Program-made: the position numbers and the translations under genes | Source: DASXTB01 sp036505615 | Lineage (GTDB): Bacteria > Acidobacteriota > UBA6911 > JACQSX01 | DNA length: 6,979 nt | Assembly (NCBI GenBank): GCA_036505615.1 | Contig: DASXTB010000352.1 | Span: 1 to 6,979 of the forward strand | Direction: 5' to 3' | The notes under the pieces: generated by a model | What the model saw: the letters and a program-made list of their open reading frames with translations, nothing else | The model's database searches: none | Told to the model about the DNA's origin: nothing | Shown: one piece after another, positions 4,539 through 6,979 of the stretch | Layout of the letters: each line of letters opens with the position of its first letter | Numbering within the stretch: the first letter of the stretch is position 1

Positions 4539-6269
4539 TCATTCGGCACTGAGCCCTAAATACGCCTTCATCTCTTCCAGGGGCCGAGTGTTTAACACAT
4601 GTTCGGGACCGAGCCAGCCGCGGCGAGCCGTGTGAACGCCATAGCGAATGTGGCCCAGCATTTCCACATGATGGGAGTCGGAGGAGATGACGATAGCGAT
4701 GCCCAACTGCTGCGCCTTGCGGCAATGCACGTCGTTTAAATCCAGACGCGCCGGGTACGCGTTTAACTCAAGCGCTACGGAATGGCGCCGGGCCGTCTCG
4801 AAGACCGCATCCAGATCGACCGCATAGGGCGGCCTGCGCCTGAGCAGCCGGCCCGTCGGGTGCGCCAAGATCGTCACGTTGGGATTTTCCAGAGCCCGGC
4901 AGATGCGGCGGGTCATTTCTTCCAACGGCATGTTCATCCTTGAATGGATCGAGGCAATCACGATATCGAGCTGCTCGAGAACAGAATCCTCGAAATCCAG
5001 CGTTCCGTCGGCAAGAATATCCACCTCTGCCCCCGCGAAGATATGCACCGGCACAGATTTTTTCGTCTCCCAGTTCCGTATCTGTTCCAACTGGCGCAGA
5101 AGCCGTGCCGCATCCAGCCCGCTGGCGATGGCGACAGAGCGGGAATGGTCGGTAATGGCGATGTACTGGTAACCGCGCTGGTGCGCGGCGGCAGCCATTT
5201 GTTCCAAAGTATGCTTGCCGTCACTTTCGAGGGTATGCATGTGCAGATCACCACGAATGTCGGCTTCCTCGATCAGCCGCGGCAGCGCGCTTCGCGCCGC
5301 TGCTTCAATCTCGCCGGAATTCTCGCGCAACTCGGGAGGAATGAATTGCAGGCCCAGGAGATGATAGACATCTTCCTCCGTCGCCCCCGCGACCGGGCTG
5401 CCGTCACTCCCTCGAAAGACCCCATACTCACTCACTTTGTAGCCGAGGCCTTTGGCCCGTTCGCGAAGCGCAACGTTGTGCTCTTTGGAGCCGGTGAAAT
5501 ATTGAAGCGCGGTGCCAAAGCTCTCCGGCGCAAGTACCCGCAAATCCGCCTGCATGCCGGAAGAGAGCAGGACGGATGACTTGGTTTCCCCTTGAGCCAA
5601 TACCTGATCGATGGCCCCAAACTGGACGAAGCTTTGCATTACAGGAGCGGCTTCTTTCGCGGCCACCAGGACGTCAATGTCGGCCACTGTTTCTTTCCAG
5701 CGCCGCAGGCTTCCAGCCAGAGAAATCTGCTGAAAGCGGCAGGAGGCGGTGAGGTAATCAGTGAGACGCTCGGCTGTCTGGAGCGCGTCGGAGAGGCGGA
5801 AATCTGCTGCGGCGCGCCGTCTCTCTTCGATGGCCTTGAGGATTCTCTGCTCAGTCTTTTCACCGATCCCCGGCAGATCCCTCAGCTTTTGCCGGCGCGC
5901 GGCCTCTGCCAGCTCATCAAGGTTGGCGATTTGGTGCTTTTGGAACAAAGCGACTTTTTTTGGTCCAACGCTTGGCAGGCGCGCCATTTCCAGCAGAGAC
6001 AAGGGAACGGCCACCAGCAGCCTCTGGTGTTCGGCACACACGCCCGTCTGGCAAATCTCCAGGATCTTGGCAAAGATGGCGGCTCCCACCCCGGGAAGCT
6101 CCTTAATGGCTTCCGGTTTTTCAAGAGCGGTCTTGTAGATATTGAAGGTAACTGACTCTAAAACCTGGGCGGCGTTTCGGTAGGAACGAATACGAAAGAT
6201 GTTTTCATTCTGAATTTCCAGGATGTCGGCAATCTGGGAGAAAACGCGGGAAAATTCTCGATTTTCCAT
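4539..6269 (-). CDS. polX: DNA polymerase X family protein with PHP exonuclease domain
   Basis: This 576-residue protein has the full bacterial/archaeal PolX layout, used in gap-filling base-excision repair. The N-terminal 8-kDa-like region contains helix-hairpin-helix DNA-binding motifs at LPGVG (58-62), LPSVG (98-102) and LPGIG (132-136). The polymerase palm has GSLRR (186-190), catalytic D197 and D199 (DID) and probably D242. The thumb motif FTGSKEHNVALR (258-269) and EYG (281-283) are conserved. The C-terminal PHP domain (about 339-570) has its metal-ligand set intact: H343, H345, D350, H375, E415, H442, H470, D531 and H533, so 3'-5' exonuclease and AP-site activities are expected. The ATG at 6269 gives the typical N-terminus (MENREFSRVF). 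No close Shine-Dalgarno is present; a purine-rich AAAGGAAAGAG lies about 20 bases upstream. The length is normal for the family. Its stop is 11 bases from the convergent rlmD stop. Confidence 0.97.
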   Translation of the reverse strand: MENREFSRVFSQIADILEIQNENIFRIRSYRNAAQVLESVTFNIYKTALEKPEAIKELPGVGAAIFAKILEICQTGVCAEHQRLLVAVPLSLLEMARLPSVGPKKVALFQKHQIANLDELAEAARRQKLRDLPGIGEKTEQRILKAIEERRRAAADFRLSDALQTAERLTDYLTASCRFQQISLAGSLRRWKETVADIDVLVAAKEAAPVMQSFVQFGAIDQVLAQGETKSSVLLSSGMQADLRVLAPESFGTALQYFTGSKEHNVALRERAKGLGYKVSEYGVFRGSDGSPVAGATEEDVYHLLGLQFIPPELRENSGEIEAAARSALPRLIEEADIRGDLHMHTLESDGKHTLEQMAAAAHQRGYQYIAITDHSRSVAIASGLDAARLLRQLEQIRNWETKKSVPVHIFAGAEVDILADGTLDFEDSVLEQLDIVIASIHSRMNMPLEEMTRRICRALENPNVTILAHPTGRLLRRRPPYAVDLDAVFETARRHSVALELNAYPARLDLNDVHCRKAQQLGIAIVISSDSHHVEMLGHIRYGVHTARRGWLGPEHVLNTRPLEEMKAYLGLSAE

Positions 6270-6296
6270 GGTGTGACATGTGCCGAGGCTCTTTCC

Positions 6297-6556
6297 TTTG
6301 TGTCCTCCGTACTACTATTTGGTGAAATCTTGCGCTTTCGAACAGCCGACCACGTTCACGTTCACGAGCACGTCAACGTCCACGACTACGACCAATCGAG
6401 TCGTGAGCGATGGTGTATTTTTCGTCCGCGTAGGCGTGGACGAGATCGTGATCGTGAATGTGGTCGTGATCGGCTTTTATTGGGTTGCGGCTCTCCCGCG
6501 CTAGGTCCTCTGAGGTTCAAAAAAGCTCTTACCACCAAGGACACCGAGGACACAAA
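6297..6556. mobile_element. 260-bp palindromic MITE-like element with terminal inverted repeats
   Basis: TTTGTGTCCTC at 6297-6307 is repeated as its exact reverse complement GAGGACACAAA at 6546-6556 (11 of 11; 13 of 14 if extended inward). Inside, 6345-6394 and 6425-6474 form a second pair of inverted arms, matching at about 37 of 50 positions by hand count. The element fills most of the 407-base gene-free stretch 6270-6676. It encodes no convincing protein; the plus-strand open frame through it gives low-complexity His/Val and Arg/Asp runs. I see no target-site duplication outside the terminal repeats. It could be a non-autonomous transposon remnant or a dispersed palindromic repeat. The right end (ACCACCAAGGACACCGAGG) resembles intergenic repeats I associate with Acidobacteriota and other soil bacteria, a statement from memory. 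Confidence 0.6.
6351..6392. repeat. Hexamer repeat NACGNN within the palindromic element
   Basis: Seven consecutive hexamers share the form NACGNN: CACGTT, CACGTT, CACGAG, CACGTC, AACGTC, CACGAC, TACGAC. The complementary pattern recurs at about 6441-6471 as GTG/ATC-rich hexamers. Within the left side CACGACT (6381-6387) also pairs perfectly with AGTCGTG (6399-6405). The pattern is degenerate but clearly periodic, and it makes up the inner arms of the larger palindrome. Confidence 0.75.
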
Positions 6557-6661
6557 TGATCAGGTTCGCGTGCTGTTGCATCCAATGCAGGTTCGCTCTG
6601 CCCGGAGTGATCTCCTTCACACACTTTTCGAAGCGAAACGGCCAGAATTGCGCCATCTCAG

Positions 6662-6676
6662 GATTGGAAACCAATC
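6662..6676 (+). promoter_or_regulatory. Perfect 6-bp hairpin abutting the start codon of the DUF2059-like gene
   Basis: GATTGG (6662-6667) and CCAATC (6671-6676) pair perfectly around an AAA loop, and the ATG begins at the next base. The likely Shine-Dalgarno GGAA (6666-6669, seven bases from the ATG) sits across the stem and loop. An alternative, AGGA at 6660-6663, is 13 bases away. Such a fold could limit ribosome access; this is inference. Confidence 0.4.
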
Positions 6677-6979
6677 ATGAAAAAACAATCGCTCGTAATT
6701 CTGGTGGTCATCTGCACGGTATCCTTCTCGAATGCACAATCCAGCCAGTCCGCTACGGACAGGTTAATCGAAGACATCTTGCAACGTTCCGGCGCCAAGC
6801 GGCAAATCGAGGGTGTCTGGGAAGCAATGGAGGCACAGCTTGCCGAGCGGCAGACAGATGCAGATCCGAAAATATTCTTGCAGGTGAGCCAGGGCTTAAA
6901 AGACGCTTACCGCGCCGACGTGCTCTACCAGACCGTGCTAAACCACTTCCGGAAGAATTTTGACAGAGATCGGATGCTG
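6677..6979 (+). CDS. Secreted DUF2059-like protein, cut by the window edge
   Basis: The frame is open from ATG 6677 to the last base, giving the first 101 residues of a longer protein. Residues 1-20 form a classical signal peptide: basic MKKQ, a hydrophobic core (SLVILVVICTVSF), and a likely cleavage site after SNA (A20). The mature part is helical and charged. It includes LIEDILQRSGAKRQIEGVW (30-48), resembling the start of DUF2059 proteins, which typically begin with a helix ending in Gly before a Met/Gln-rich helix. Function of that family is unknown; periplasmic location is expected. I chose this ATG because it begins the signal peptide. The family assignment is tentative because the most conserved C-terminal part is outside the window. 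No promoter was recognised, and the palindromic element lies 120 bases upstream. Confidence 0.7.
   Translation, partial: MKKQSLVILVVICTVSFSNAQSSQSATDRLIEDILQRSGAKRQIEGVWEAMEAQLAERQTDADPKIFLQVSQGLKDAYRADVLYQTVLNHFRKNFDRDRML

Noticed and set aside
4792..4800. Extra copy of the GGCCGTCTC arm inside polX
   Set aside because: It is a 9-base match within conserved coding sequence (Glu-Thr-Ala-Arg region) with no partner arm; chance.
4944..5579. 211-codon plus-strand frame opposite polX
   Set aside because: It lies wholly antisense to conserved PHP and polymerase domains, with no recognisable motif; GC-rich shadow frame.
5592..6155. 187-codon plus-strand frame opposite the polX N-terminus
   Set aside because: It is antisense to the helix-hairpin-helix and palm regions, which are clearly the real coding sequence.
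6268..6280. Alternative ATG at 6280 for polX with the purine-rich site at better spacing
   Set aside because: It is out of frame with polX, and no other in-frame start lies just upstream.
6273..6680. 135-codon plus-strand open frame through the palindromic element
   Set aside because: Its translation is low-complexity (His/Val and Arg/Asp runs, then a Thr-Lys-Asp-Thr segment) and follows the DNA repeats, with no domain; it overlaps the real downstream start.

Overview
The window carries six coding regions, one of them cut by the right edge, plus an unusual amount of repeat DNA in the gaps. Content suggests a GC-rich, aerobically respiring Gram-negative-type bacterium: a Tat-exported Rieske protein, a bc complex with a PDWY Qo motif (usually linked to menaquinol), and RlmD-type and PolX/PHP enzymes. 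Acidobacteriota is my best guess, from the fused cytochrome b/c layout and the style of the intergenic palindromes. That is an inference from memory, not a proof.

Layout. 1-104 is a C-rich tandem array (G-rich on the minus strand) running off the left edge and ending 9 bases past the cytochrome b stop. 114-2124 (minus) is a compact respiratory operon: a Rieske protein followed one base later by a cytochrome b fused to a diheme cytochrome c tail. Immediately upstream on the same strand, 2175-3004 encodes an MNT nucleotidyltransferase / HEPN pair (toxin-antitoxin type) with a GTGA overlap and a good sigma-70 promoter at 3026-3054. Near-identical 14-15 base inverted repeats lie just outside both ends of this pair. 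3082-4527 (plus) is an RlmD-type 23S rRNA uracil-C5 methyltransferase whose last ~70 codons are four 45-bp repeat units, two of them perfect palindromes. It converges, with 11 bases between stops, on 4539-6269 (minus), a DNA polymerase X with a complete PHP exonuclease domain. 6270-6676 holds no credible gene but contains a ~260-bp palindromic, MITE-like element with 11-bp perfect terminal inverted repeats. 6677-6979 (plus) starts a secreted DUF2059-like protein that runs off the window.

How it fits together. The Rieske and cytochrome b/c proteins form a quinol:cytochrome c oxidoreductase that passes electrons from quinol through the Rieske cluster to the covalent c haems. The HEPN/MNT pair may be co-transcribed with this operon, since only 50 bases separate it from the Rieske start and no canonical terminator is visible; those bases can fold into an imperfect hairpin. 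RlmD and PolX are housekeeping genes for ribosome modification and base-excision repair. The most unusual parts are the repeat-derived coding tail of RlmD, the inverted repeats bracketing the HEPN/MNT cassette, the cytochrome b-diheme c fusion lacking the usual haem-ci cysteine, and the palindromic element upstream of polX.
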